Part shown: one piece after another, positions 16,838 to 25,036 of the stretch
Position numbering within the stretch: the first letter of the stretch is position 1
How the letters are laid out: the number at the start of each line of letters is the position of its first letter
DNA from: Acidobacteriaceae bacterium
GTDB lineage: Bacteria > Acidobacteriota > Terriglobia > Terriglobales > Acidobacteriaceae
DNA length: 64,000 nt
Direction of reading: 5' to 3'
Assembly (NCBI GenBank): GCA_903642235.1
Contig: CAHJWL010000013.1
Span: forward strand, 1 to 64,000
Translations under genes and position numbers: made by a program
The notes under the pieces: model-generated
The model's database searches: none
Seen by the model: the letters and a program-made list of their open reading frames with translations, nothing else
What the model was told of the DNA's origin: nothing

Positions 16838-17992
16838 ATGCTGGACGGCTTGCTCGTTGCGATGATGGTGTGCGCGCTGGCGCCAGCCGTCTTGTTCTCG
16901 ATCAACTACGTGCTGTACCGTGAACCGCGGCGCATCCATCCGGGGCGCGTGCTCTCCGCAGTGTCGGTGTTGATTCCGGCGCGGGATGAAGAGCGCGCGA
17001 TCCGGGAGGCTGTAGAGAGTGTGCTGGCAAGCGAGGGTGTGACCCTCGAAGTCGTGGTGATGGACGACGGATCGACCGATGCGACAGCAGCCCTTGTGGC
17101 GGAGCTTGCGGAGCGGGATGCGCGGGTTCGGCTGGAGCAGGCTCCGCTGCTTCCGCGCGGATGGAACGGAAAGCAGCATGCCTGTTGGGCTCTGGCGCAC
17201 ACGGCACGCCATGAGCGGATGTGCTTTATGGATGCTGATGTGCGGATTGAGCCGGAGGCGCTGGCACGCATGCTGGGATTTCAGGAAGACAGCGGCGCCG
17301 CCCTGGTAAGCGGGTTTCCCCGACAGGTGACGGAGACGATGATGGAGTGGCTGCTGCTGCCGCTGATCCATTTTGTGCTGCTGGGTTTTCTGCCGCTACC
17401 AGGGATGCGGCGCACCACGAATCCGGGGTATGCGGCAGGCTGCGGCCAGTTCCTGCTGGTGCGGCGTGCGGAGTACTTTGCGAGTGGTGGGCATGCGGGC
17501 ATCCGGGAGACGATGCACGACGGGCTGCGGCTGCCAAAGCTGCTGCGGGAGCATGGTTTGACGACGGATCTGGCCGATCTGACCCGGCTGGTGCGGTGCC
17601 GGATGTATCGATCGGCAGGGCAGGTGTGGAGCGGACTGGCCAAGAACGCAACGGAGGGCTTAGCAGCGCCGGTGCGCATTGTGCCGATCTCGCTGGTTCT
17701 GTTGACAGGCCAGGTGATGCCCTTTGCGGTGCTGCTCTGGTTATTGCTTCTCCGTCAGCCGATCGCGGGGTTTGAGGCGACGTTTCTTTTCGTGGCGGCA
17801 TGGGCGGCATGGCTGCCGCGGGTGATGGCGGCGTTCCGGTACCAGCAGAAGCTGCGAAGTGCGTGGCTGCATCCGGTAGGCATTGCGGTGTTGCTGGTGC
17901 TGCAGTGGTATGCGCTGGGCCGGAAGCTTATGGGCGGTGCGGTGAGCTGGAAGGCGCGGAGCTATGTCGCGGGCGAAGCGCCGATCGATTAG
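16838..17992 (+). CDS. crtQ: CrtQ-like family 2 glycosyltransferase
   Basis: 384 residues. A GT2 catalytic domain occupies the N-terminal ~230 residues after one membrane segment (ALAPAVLFSINYVLY): VSVLIPARDEERAI, DDGSTD with Asp76/Asp77, PRGWNGKQHACW, and the metal-binding MDADVRI (Asp132, Asp134). A C-terminal membrane region follows, ending in VSWKARSYV, close to the end of S. aureus CrtQ (VEWKGRQY, from memory). CrtQ glycosylates the carboxyl end of 4,4'-diaponeurosporenoate; this is the most likely role given the neighbours. A hopanoid-type GT2 (HpnB-like) is the alternative. Last gene of the crt operon; it converges on queE with only 7 bases between them. Confidence 0.8.
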   Translation: MLDGLLVAMMVCALAPAVLFSINYVLYREPRRIHPGRVLSAVSVLIPARDEERAIREAVESVLASEGVTLEVVVMDDGSTDATAALVAELAERDARVRLEQAPLLPRGWNGKQHACWALAHTARHERMCFMDADVRIEPEALARMLGFQEDSGAALVSGFPRQVTETMMEWLLLPLIHFVLLGFLPLPGMRRTTNPGYAAGCGQFLLVRRAEYFASGGHAGIRETMHDGLRLPKLLREHGLTTDLADLTRLVRCRMYRSAGQVWSGLAKNATEGLAAPVRIVPISLVLLTGQVMPFAVLLWLLLLRQPIAGFEATFLFVAAWAAWLPRVMAAFRYQQKLRSAWLHPVGIAVLLVLQWYALGRKLMGGAVSWKARSYVAGEAPID

Positions 17993-17999
17993 CTCTCTT

Positions 18000-18683
18000 C
18001 TAGACGCCTTTCTTGAGCGGCTCCCAGATGAACTTGTGGATTTGTAACGAAAGGCGGGCTGGCAGGCCGTCGGCCAGCATCCAGTCGACAAGGTCGCGCG
18101 GGTCTAGGGCGATGTTGTCGGCAGTCCGGAGAGGGCTGGGAGTCTTGGTGAAGGCGGGCGAGAGAAGGATGCCGCCGGCTTTGCTTTCAAGCGCGTGCTC
18201 GCGGATGAAGTCACGGGCGAACTCGTAGTCCCGACGATCGGTGAGGACGAACTTCACCTCATCGGCTGGGGTGAGGGCATTCAGGTTCTCCAGGCGGAAG
18301 CTGTTCGCGGCCGCACCGGCGCCAGGACACTTGACGTCAACGATCTTGTGGACGGCTCTGGGAACGTCGGCCAGGAGTCGCTCTCCGGAGGTCTCGATCA
18401 TGAGCTCGAAGCCGCGGTCCAGGAGTGTCTGCATAAGCGGAAGAAGTTCGCGTGCCTGCAGCATGGGCTCTCCGCCAGTAAATTCGACGAGTCGGCAGGG
18501 CGCGAGGGCTTCAATCTGACTGAGGATTCGGTCAGCGGTGAAGGGCTTGCCGCCGGAGAAGGTGTACTCGGAGTCGCACCAGGCGCAGCGGAGATTGCAG
18601 CCGGCGAGGCGCACGAAGATGCAGGGTAGGCCGGCGAAAGAGCTTTCGCCTTGAACGGATTTGTAGAGTTCGATGAGATGCAT
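18000..18683 (-). CDS. queE: 7-carboxy-7-deazaguanine synthase QueE
   Basis: 227 residues. Radical SAM enzyme converting 6-carboxy-tetrahydropterin to 7-carboxy-7-deazaguanine on the way to preQ0, queuosine and related deazapurines. The start MHLIELYKSVQGES is preferred; a longer frame to 18764 would run into the upstream toxin gene. Iron-sulfur ligands are Cys29, Cys33 and Cys36 (CNLRCAWC), followed by DSEYTFSGGKPF, LVEFTGGEPMLQ and VKCPGAG. It follows the toxin gene by 10 bases and probably shares a transcript with queD further upstream. Confidence 0.93.
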   Translation of the reverse strand: MHLIELYKSVQGESSFAGLPCIFVRLAGCNLRCAWCDSEYTFSGGKPFTADRILSQIEALAPCRLVEFTGGEPMLQARELLPLMQTLLDRGFELMIETSGERLLADVPRAVHKIVDVKCPGAGAAANSFRLENLNALTPADEVKFVLTDRRDYEFARDFIREHALESKAGGILLSPAFTKTPSPLRTADNIALDPRDLVDWMLADGLPARLSLQIHKFIWEPLKKGV

Positions 18684-18693
18684 GGGGTCGTTT

Positions 18694-19104
18694 CTATGTA
18701 GCCAGGAGCAGCGAGACGCCAGTCTGTTGAGCGGCTCGTGCAAGCTTCCCATCGAGCGTTGCAAGAGGAAGCGACGTCTTCAGGGCTAGAGCGAGATAGC
18801 TTGCGTCGTATGTTGAAAGACCGTAGCGCAAAGCGAGTCGGAGGAGGGCGTTGAGATCTGGAGGATCCGGATCGAATTGAATGTTGAGAGTGGCCAGGTC
18901 AGCAAGGTAGATCTGTACGTCGTGCCTTGTGAGCCGGGCGTCTGCAAGTGCCTTCTGCAGCGCACTTGCGGTCTCGAAGTGCCAAAGCATGGGAGCAATG
19001 GCAAAGCTGGATTGCACTCGCGTGAGAGCTGGTATGGATGCTATATAGCTGTCGTCAGCAAAAGCCCAAGCAACAGAGGCGGATGCATCGAGGACAAAAG
19101 ACAT
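18694..19104 (-). CDS. PIN-domain toxin, VapC-like
   Basis: 136 residues, typical for a VapC ribonuclease. Acidic active-site positions of the PIN fold are in place: Asp6 (FVLDAS), Glu44 (WHFETAS), Asp100 (STYDASYLALA) and Asp118 (LATLDGKLA). Such toxins cut tRNA or other RNA and are held inactive by the cognate antitoxin encoded just upstream. The ATG overlaps the antitoxin stop (TGATG), the usual coupling in type II modules. The pair sits between queD and queE on the same strand. Confidence 0.86.
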   Translation of the reverse strand: MSFVLDASASVAWAFADDSYIASIPALTRVQSSFAIAPMLWHFETASALQKALADARLTRHDVQIYLADLATLNIQFDPDPPDLNALLRLALRYGLSTYDASYLALALKTSLPLATLDGKLARAAQQTGVSLLLAT

Positions 19105-19451
19105 CAGTAACGGTAGTCCTCGTGCATGTACTCCCTGATGGACATGCCCTCAGGCAGATTCAATCTAGGTGCATCCGGGGCGTCACGACGGGAAAGGATA
19201 CGCTCAAAAGCAGCACGACGCCGCTCGAGAACTTCGGCCGAAGGCTCCGGATCGGGAGACATAATCCTAGCGCTGATCGCGCTTGGATGACTAGAAGACA
19301 CTTGCTGTGCGCGGTCCGGCGGTCCATCTCCAAACGTGCGTTCGGCGTATGTCGCCAAGATGCGCAAAGTCACCTCGACCGGAGTCAAGCCGGTCGCTTT
19401 TGCCTCTGCCTCAAGAGCTCGTTGAATCTCGGGAGTCAGGTCCAGGTGCAT
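19104..19451 (-). CDS. Antitoxin of the VapBC-like pair
   Basis: 115 residues. The N-terminal ~40 residues (MHLDLTPEIQRALEAEAKATGLTPVEVTLRIL) look like a ribbon-helix-helix DNA-binding domain. The rest, including ERRRAAFERILSRRD and MSIREYMHEDYRY, would form the toxin-binding tail. The family cannot be named with certainty. It starts 33 bases after the queD stop codon and is immediately followed by the toxin. Modules of this kind usually repress their own promoter. Confidence 0.72.
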   Translation of the reverse strand: MHLDLTPEIQRALEAEAKATGLTPVEVTLRILATYAERTFGDGPPDRAQQVSSSHPSAISARIMSPDPEPSAEVLERRRAAFERILSRRDAPDAPRLNLPEGMSIREYMHEDYRY

Positions 19452-19484
19452 GTGCGACCTCCGTGTGCGAGTATACGTTGCTCG

Positions 19485-19865
19485 CTACTCGTAGTAGCGG
19501 GCGAAGCTGGTGTCGGTTTCGTAAAGCGTGCAGTCTTTGACGCGGACGCGGCCCTGAGTCATCTCGTAAAGCTGGGTAGAGGTCTGCTGGAAGAAGTAGC
19601 GGGCGAGGTTTTCGGCCGAGGGATTGAGTTCTTCCTTGAAGGGTTCGAGATCGTTGATCATCTGGTGGTCCAGGCGATCGACGACCGGGCGCATGACCTG
19701 CTTGAGGAGTTTGAAGTCGAGGAGCAAGCCGGCATGATCGAGCTCGGCACCCATGAGAGTGATGAAGACCTTGTAGTTATGGCCGTGCGGGTTTTCGCAC
19801 TTGCCCTGGTAGTTACGGAGGTAGTGGCCGGAGGAGAAGCCGGCTTCCACGGTGACTTCAAACAT
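19485..19865 (-). CDS. queD: 6-carboxytetrahydropterin synthase QueD
   Basis: 126 residues. Makes 6-carboxy-5,6,7,8-tetrahydropterin from dihydroneopterin triphosphate, the substrate of QueE. Zinc ligands His14, His27 and His29 (FSSGHYL, PHGHNY) and catalytic Cys23 (GKCENP) are visible, along with LLLDFKLLKQ, LDHQMIND and NPSAENLARYFF. An AAGGGAAG-type site precedes the ATG. TACAAT (complement of 19933-19938) is a possible -10 box. Head gene of a likely queD-antitoxin-toxin-queE transcript. Confidence 0.94.
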   Translation of the reverse strand: MFEVTVEAGFSSGHYLRNYQGKCENPHGHNYKVFITLMGAELDHAGLLLDFKLLKQVMRPVVDRLDHQMINDLEPFKEELNPSAENLARYFFQQTSTQLYEMTQGRVRVKDCTLYETDTSFARYYE

Positions 19866-19967
19866 TGCGGGTCGCTTCCCTTTGCCGACGCAGATACTTC
19901 AGTGTCGGATTGGATCGGAGGATGAAAACTCTATTGTAGCGGGCGGTGATCGCCGCGGGGGTGAGTC

Positions 19968-20543
19968 TCAGGCCTGCAGGCTGAGCTTCTCGCGAAGTTC
20001 GCGCACCTCGGCTGTAAGCGCGGCCACGGCTGCGAGGATCTGCTGGCGCTCCTGAATTTCAGGGCTGGGAAATACACGTTCGGTGAAGAAGGTGCCGTTC
20101 GGCTCAAGCGTGCAGCGTTCGACCTCGGAAAGTGAGGTGATGCTGTCTTTATGCAGAGCGCTGATGAGTTCCGGGCGTGTCAGGCTCTCAGCTTTCAGCG
20201 CGCCCTCGTCCACGATGCCCTTGTGAATGAGCACACTGGGCGATCCCTGAAGGGCGTTGTTGAGGCGCGGCAGGTTGAAGAGGAGCCGCATGAGCAGCCA
20301 GTTGATGGCCAGCAGCGAGAAGGCACCGAGGATGCCGCCGGAGACGGAGTTATCGTCACCGATGATGGCGTTTTGTACGGTGTTCGACAGGCTAAGCAGG
20401 AGAACCAGATCGAAAGGATTCAGCTGTGCGAGCTCTCGCTTCCCAAAGAGGCGTAGAAAGGCAATCAGGCACAGGTAGACGATGACAGGGCGCAGGATCT
20501 TCTCGAGCACCGGCTGTTGGAGGTGGAACATGCTCTGGATCAC
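19968..20543 (-). CDS. DUF421 (YetF/YcaP-like) membrane protein
   Basis: 191 residues. The N-terminal hydrophobic segments (VIVYLCLIAFLRLFGKRELAQLNPFDLVLLLSLSNTVQNAII, then GILGAFSLLAINWLLMRLLF) are characteristic of the DUF421 family of small membrane proteins. They are followed by the cytosolic domain (GSPSVLIHKGIVDEGALKAESLTRPELISALHKDSI, VERCTLEPNGTF) and a C-terminal coiled coil (LTAEVRELREKLSL). Function is not established; some relatives affect spore germination in Bacillus. GTG start at 20543; the ATG at 20531 is an alternative. It lies 42 bases after galE on the same strand. Confidence 0.85.
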   Translation of the reverse strand: MIQSMFHLQQPVLEKILRPVIVYLCLIAFLRLFGKRELAQLNPFDLVLLLSLSNTVQNAIIGDDNSVSGGILGAFSLLAINWLLMRLLFNLPRLNNALQGSPSVLIHKGIVDEGALKAESLTRPELISALHKDSITSLSEVERCTLEPNGTFFTERVFPSPEIQERQQILAAVAALTAEVRELREKLSLQA

Positions 20544-20585
20544 GACGGCTCTGCTTTCTTCTGAAGCTTTTGTTCTGCGAGGACG

Positions 20586-21560
20586 TCAGGCTTTGCTATA
20601 GCGCTGCTGATGCCAGGCCCAGGCGCTGGAGACGATGTCGTCGAGATGCGCATGCTGTGGCAACCAGCCGAGCTCGGCCTTGATCTTGTCGGAGCCCGCG
20701 ACGAGGACGGCGGGATCACCGGGGCGACGGGGCTGCTCCTCGACGGGGACAGAACGGCCCGTGACGCGGATGACGGAGTCGATGACCTCACGCACGGTAA
20801 AGCCCTGCCCATTGCCGATGTTGTAGATCATGCATGGCGTGTGCTCGAGCGCCTTGAGCGCGAGCAGGTGAGCCTGTGCGAGATCGCCGACATGGATGTA
20901 GTCGCGGACGCAGGTGCCGTCTTTGGTCGGGTAGTCGGTGCCAAAGATCTTGATCCTGTCGCGGCGGCCGAGAGCGACATCCAGAATGAGCGGGATCAGA
21001 TGAGACTCTGGCTCGTGAGACTCGCCATACCCTTCCACGGCGCCGGCCACGTTGAAGTACCGCAGACTGGCATAGCGGAAGCCATGGAGCTGATTAAACC
21101 AGCGCAGCATGTGTTCAACCAGCAGCTTGCTTTCGCCGTAAGGATTGGTCGGTGCGAGTTTAGCGTCTTCGAGGATCGGTGTGGAAACCGGTTCGCCATA
21201 GCACGCGGCGGTTGAACTGAAAACCAGCCTTTGCGGGCCGACAGCTAACATTGCTTCAAGAAGAGTAAGCGTAGAGGCCGTATTGTTGCGAAAATAGATC
21301 TCAGGGCATCGCATGCTTTCGCCGGCTTCGATCAAAGCGGCGAAGTGCATGACACCATCGAAGGTTCCGTTGCGTAGAACGTCTTCGAGCAGGGGACGAT
21401 CCTTGAGGTCGCCCTCAATGAAACGAGCCTGAGGAGGCAGAGCGGACGCTTGGCTGTGGCAAAGATTGTCAAAGATCGTAACGTCATGTCCTTCTTGCAT
21501 TAAGAGCCGGGCTACCGTGCCGCCGACATAGCCTGCTCCACCTGTTACAAGAACCTTCAT
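20586..21560 (-). CDS. galE: UDP-glucose 4-epimerase
   Basis: 324 residues. Short-chain-dehydrogenase-type enzyme interconverting UDP-glucose and UDP-galactose. The start MKVLVTGGAGYVGG is chosen because GGGGAGAGG lies just before it and the NAD-binding motif GGAGYVG begins at residue ~8; a longer frame reaches 21668. The catalytic segment FSSTAACYGEP supplies the Ser/Thr, and NPYGESKLLVE the Tyr and Lys of the Y-x3-K pair. Later motifs DYIHVGDLAQAH and YNIGNGQGFTVREV are typical. It supplies UDP-galactose for envelope polysaccharides. Confidence 0.94.
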   Translation of the reverse strand: MKVLVTGGAGYVGGTVARLLMQEGHDVTIFDNLCHSQASALPPQARFIEGDLKDRPLLEDVLRNGTFDGVMHFAALIEAGESMRCPEIYFRNNTASTLTLLEAMLAVGPQRLVFSSTAACYGEPVSTPILEDAKLAPTNPYGESKLLVEHMLRWFNQLHGFRYASLRYFNVAGAVEGYGESHEPESHLIPLILDVALGRRDRIKIFGTDYPTKDGTCVRDYIHVGDLAQAHLLALKALEHTPCMIYNIGNGQGFTVREVIDSVIRVTGRSVPVEEQPRRPGDPAVLVAGSDKIKAELGWLPQHAHLDDIVSSAWAWHQQRYSKA

Positions 21561-21940
21561 GGTACCTCTCCCCTTGCCTCTATGAACCATGTTGCACGCG
21601 TACCACCAAAGTACCAGTGTCAAGCTAAGGAAGCTACGGCACACTGGCTCCAGTTGAAAGCAAGGCAAGACCTCTGCCGGAGAGGGACTGTAAAGAGCTC
21701 TGGAATGAGACTTGCTGCAACCCTTTGGATCGCTTCCTTCGTCTTTCTGATGTGCCCGTCTCTCCGGTACGGCTTTACTCCCCGGCCGGCCAGATTTCTT
21801 CGGTGGGTCTGATCAGGTGTACTCCTGTTCCCTTTGCAGCCCTCGAGCGGGTTCATCTTCCCGCCGCAAAGACTCTCCATACTGACCCAGATGTGTCGCC
21901 TCCAGCCGCAGGGTTGGAGAACATCCCAAGGACCACTCCC
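21561..21940. other. Divergent intergenic region between galE and the TonB-family gene
   Basis: 380 bases. An open frame continuous with the TonB-family gene starts at 21725, but its first ~72 residues (MDRFLRLSDVPVSPVRLYSP...) show no recognisable pattern, so it is treated as non-coding. The stretch must contain the promoters of both divergent genes; I could not single out convincing -35/-10 boxes. Confidence 0.45.
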
Positions 21941-23041
21941 ATGCCAGCCACCATGCAGAAGCCGCCCTCCACCGACGCCACCAAGCCCGCGCCCGCCAAC
22001 ATGCAGTTCAGCCATTTCGGTGTCTTGAACGATGGCCAGCAGAGCCGAACGTCGCTCTTCACCTCGATCACCGTGAACATCATCATCGCGCTGGTGGTGA
22101 TCATCATCGGCGCTGCCGCGAAGAAGACGATGGATAAGCGGATCAAGCTGACAAGCCTGACAGAGCCGATCCCAATCAAGAAGATCGAGCCGGAGAAGCC
22201 GAAGATCCTGCCGAAGCCGTTGCCGCCAACACCCAAGATCAAGGTGGATCCGCCCAAGATCAAGCTGCCGGATGAGGTGAAGCTGCCGGATCCGCCAAAG
22301 GTTCCGGAGATCAAGATGGCGCAGCCGGTGCCGGTGATCGCACCCGCACCGCCGAAACAGGTGACGCCGCCGCCCGCGCCCAAGGTCGTCAACCTGGGCC
22401 AGGCCGCTCCAGCGACAGTTGTCGCGACAAATCACCCGGCGGCCGTCGCGCTGGGCCAACAGACGAACCCGATCGCCCCCTCGAACCGGCCGGCGACGAG
22501 CGCAGTTAACCTCGGACAACGTGGCATGGCCGGCATGCCGGCCTCGAACACCGGTGCCGGCGCGACCAAGGTGAGCCTGGGCTCAGGATCGCCGACCAGC
22601 ACGGATATGGCCGGCAACGGAACACGTGCCGTACAGGGCGTAAAGCTGGGCGTGGCGGGTGGAACCGGCCCGATGAACGCGACCGGCAAGGTCGCCGGAC
22701 CCGTAAACCTTGGCCAGGTGCAGCAAGCGGCTCTGCCGAAGCCTGCGGCGCCAACCGTAGCCAGCGCCAAGAGCGGTCCGAAGGTGCTCTACAAGCCGAC
22801 CCCGATCTACACAGCAGAGGCCCGCAGCATGCATCTCGAAGGTGTGGTCGCGGTTCGTTTGAAGGTTCGGTCGGATGGTGGTGTGCAGGTTGAGGGTGTG
22901 ACCAGCGGCCTCGGTCATGGTCTTGACGAGGCCGCGGTCCAGGCGGTTCAGGGAACCCGATTCAAGCCGGCAACCGACGCCTCCGGTGCGCCGGTCGAGT
23001 GGGAAGGTGTTGTCAACGTAGCTTTCCAACTTGCGGGATAG
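21941..23041 (+). CDS. TonB-family energy transducer with VxLGQ repeats
   Basis: 366 residues from the ATG at 21941 (AAGGA about 10 bases upstream); MQKPPS 12 bases later is an alternative start. A short cytoplasmic N-terminus is followed by one membrane segment (SITVNIIIALVVIIIGAAA, about residues 40-58), then a Pro/Lys-rich periplasmic stretch (KKIEPEKPKILPKPLPPTPKIKVDPPKIKLPDEVKLPDPP). A linker with spaced NLGQ-like motifs (NLGQ, ALGQ, NLGQ, SLGS, KLGV, NLGQ) leads to the C-terminal TonB domain (PTPIYTAEARSMHLEGVVAVRLKVRSDGGV ... AVQGTRFKPATDASGAPVEWEGVVNVAF). TonB links the proton-motive force to outer-membrane transporters; ExbBD partners are not in this window. Confidence 0.87.
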   Translation: MPATMQKPPSTDATKPAPANMQFSHFGVLNDGQQSRTSLFTSITVNIIIALVVIIIGAAAKKTMDKRIKLTSLTEPIPIKKIEPEKPKILPKPLPPTPKIKVDPPKIKLPDEVKLPDPPKVPEIKMAQPVPVIAPAPPKQVTPPPAPKVVNLGQAAPATVVATNHPAAVALGQQTNPIAPSNRPATSAVNLGQRGMAGMPASNTGAGATKVSLGSGSPTSTDMAGNGTRAVQGVKLGVAGGTGPMNATGKVAGPVNLGQVQQAALPKPAAPTVASAKSGPKVLYKPTPIYTAEARSMHLEGVVAVRLKVRSDGGVQVEGVTSGLGHGLDEAAVQAVQGTRFKPATDASGAPVEWEGVVNVAFQLAG

Positions 23042-23125
23042 CTTTCTCCAAAGCGCGGGATCAACTAGCATTAAGAAGAACTAATGTCAGGACGGTCGGC
23101 CAGCACGGTCACCGCAGGAGCAATC

Positions 23126-25030
23126 ATGAGTTTCCGGAAACACACAACGGCCGCTTTTCTGCTGGCTACACTCGCCGCAGGAACGCTTTCGGCGAGCGCC
23201 GCGATTCCGCTGCTCGGCAAGAAGAAGAAGGCGACTGGGGATGAACTTCTACCGTCGCGCAAGCCGTCAGCAGCCCAGAACGCGCTGATTGATAAGTCGA
23301 TTCTGCGCGAAAAGGAGGTCACAAAGATTCTTAAGGAACGGGCTCCGATGGTGGAGACCTACATCCAGAACATGCGGCCGGATCCTCTGCTCAGCCAGAT
23401 TCCGGACTCGGACCAGCACTTCCTGGGGCGTGTTGCGTTCGGCAAGGTGATTGGCGACGCCACATACCAGACAAACAACGAAACGACCCACGGAACCAGC
23501 GGCAACGGAGGCAAGCTCGGATTTCTGAAGCACTCGGCTTCGTACGTCACGGGATTGGGCAGCAGCTTGCACCTGAACTTTCACGAAGCCGGCTTTGTGC
23601 AGATGCTTCTGATCGACTCCAACAACTACGACCGGCAGCACTACCAGTTTTTCTACGTTCGCAACGACTTCCTGGGCAACACGCCGACCGCGGTCTTCGA
23701 TGTGTCGCCAATTCCCACAAAAGAGGGCAAGCTTGCGCTCACTGGCTCGGTCACCGGCCGCTTCAATGGCCGTATCTGGATCGAGACCCGTACCGGCAAC
23801 GTAGTGCGCTTCAACGGAGACTTCGCCGGTTCGGAAAAGACGATTCGCGAGTTCTACCACTTCGACAGTTGGCGCACCAATGTGCAGCCGGACCTCTGGC
23901 TTCCGACCTCCTTCTATGTGGAAGAGAGCGACCCCAAGAGCACCACGCGCACACTGAAGTTCAAAGCGGTCAATCATATCTGGGGCTACATGCTCAAGAT
24001 TCCACCGCCGGAGTCTGAGCAGACCTCGCTTGATGTTGTCGGCGCAACGGACGTAAGCAACGACGCGCAGGATGTAAGCCCGCTGGGCGCGCAGCGCGAA
24101 TGGGCCAAGCAGGCGGAAGACAACGTGGTCGAGCGGCTCTTTCAGGCCGGGCTGATCGATGCACCGAGCGAGTTCGACAAGACGCTTGAGGCGTTGGCCG
24201 GCAACATTCTCGCCTATAACGGGATCACGCTGGCGCGGCCGATTCATTGCCGCACCATGTTGACCGAGCCGCTTGAGTCTGTAGCGATCGGCGACACCAT
24301 CCTGATCTCGAAGAGCCTGCTCGACACGACAGGCATCGTCACCCAGGACGGCGCGCAGCAGATGGGAAATCTGAATGCGATCCTCGCTTTCCAGCTCGCC
24401 CATGTCGTGCTCGGCCATCGTCTGGACACCAAGTACGCCTTCAATAACCGGCTGCTCTTTCCGACGACCACCGTGTTCAATCGCATTCCGATGCACCACA
24501 CCGACGCCGACAATGCGGCAGCCGCCAAGAAGGCCGTGGAACTGCTAAGCGCGAAAGAACTGGTGGACGGTCAGCAGTACTTCGGTCTGTATCTGCAGCA
24601 GTTACAAACCCGTATTAAGGCACTCAAGGCTCTAAACGAGCCCATGCTGGGTGACGCGCTGGTGAAGAGCGATAACGATCCAACCTTCTGGCTGCAGGCG
24701 CTGGTCGGCAAAGGACCGAAGCTGGACATGAAGGACATCAAGCAGCAAGCGGCTATGCCGCTGTCCAGTTTCCTTCGCTACGATCCCTGGACGGATCAGG
24801 TGATCACGATGCACTCGGCGTTCGAGCCGATCATTACGCCCGCGGACAAGATGCCGTTTGAGGTTGAGCCCGTGTACCTGAAGCTCAGCTACTACAAGGC
24901 ACCAGCGGATCCGGCGGCCGGCGCGGCTGCAGGACCGGCTGGAGCAGCTCCGGCCCAGACGCAGGCACCTGCGGCATCGGCACCGGCAGCAGCCGCACCT
25001 CCCGCGGCAGCACCGGCCCCCCAGAACTAA
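23126..25030 (+). CDS. Secreted M48-like protein with a degenerate active site
   Basis: 634 residues. The ATG at 23126 has GCAGGAG 6 bases upstream and gives a signal peptide (MSFRKHTTAAFLLATLAAGTLSASA); the frame opens earlier at 23084. The long N-terminal half contains aromatic strands (SSLHLNFHEAGFVQMLLIDSNNYDRQHYQFFYVRNDFLG). The region around residues 395-450 follows the M48 metallopeptidase plan (VAIGDTILISKSLLD, ILAFQLAHVVLGHRLD), but the zinc motif HExxH reads F422-Q-L-A-H426, so the first His and the catalytic Glu are absent. The tail is an Ala/Pro/Gln-rich low-complexity segment. It is probably not a working protease. It follows the TonB gene by 84 bases. Confidence 0.75.
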   Translation: MSFRKHTTAAFLLATLAAGTLSASAAIPLLGKKKKATGDELLPSRKPSAAQNALIDKSILREKEVTKILKERAPMVETYIQNMRPDPLLSQIPDSDQHFLGRVAFGKVIGDATYQTNNETTHGTSGNGGKLGFLKHSASYVTGLGSSLHLNFHEAGFVQMLLIDSNNYDRQHYQFFYVRNDFLGNTPTAVFDVSPIPTKEGKLALTGSVTGRFNGRIWIETRTGNVVRFNGDFAGSEKTIREFYHFDSWRTNVQPDLWLPTSFYVEESDPKSTTRTLKFKAVNHIWGYMLKIPPPESEQTSLDVVGATDVSNDAQDVSPLGAQREWAKQAEDNVVERLFQAGLIDAPSEFDKTLEALAGNILAYNGITLARPIHCRTMLTEPLESVAIGDTILISKSLLDTTGIVTQDGAQQMGNLNAILAFQLAHVVLGHRLDTKYAFNNRLLFPTTTVFNRIPMHHTDADNAAAAKKAVELLSAKELVDGQQYFGLYLQQLQTRIKALKALNEPMLGDALVKSDNDPTFWLQALVGKGPKLDMKDIKQQAAMPLSSFLRYDPWTDQVITMHSAFEPIITPADKMPFEVEPVYLKLSYYKAPADPAAGAAAGPAGAAPAQTQAPAASAPAAAAPPAAAPAPQN

Positions 25031-25036
25031 CAATCA

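Noticed and set aside
18684..18764. 27-codon N-terminal extension of QueE
   Set aside because: It overlaps the end of the toxin gene, and QueE proteins start close to the IELYKSVQGES segment.
19866..19967. preQ1 riboswitch upstream of queD
   Set aside because: No convincing small hairpin followed by an A-rich tail pairing with the loop could be found in the ~100 bases available.
21620..22519. 299-residue minus-strand frame antisense to the TonB-family gene
   Set aside because: Arg/Leu/Gly-rich shadow of the Pro/Lys-rich plus-strand gene, overlapping galE's promoter side as well; no start signal or family pattern.
23267..24499. 410-residue minus-strand frame antisense to the first M48-like gene
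   Set aside because: No ribosome binding site and no recognisable domain; the plus-strand gene has a signal peptide and family-like motifs.
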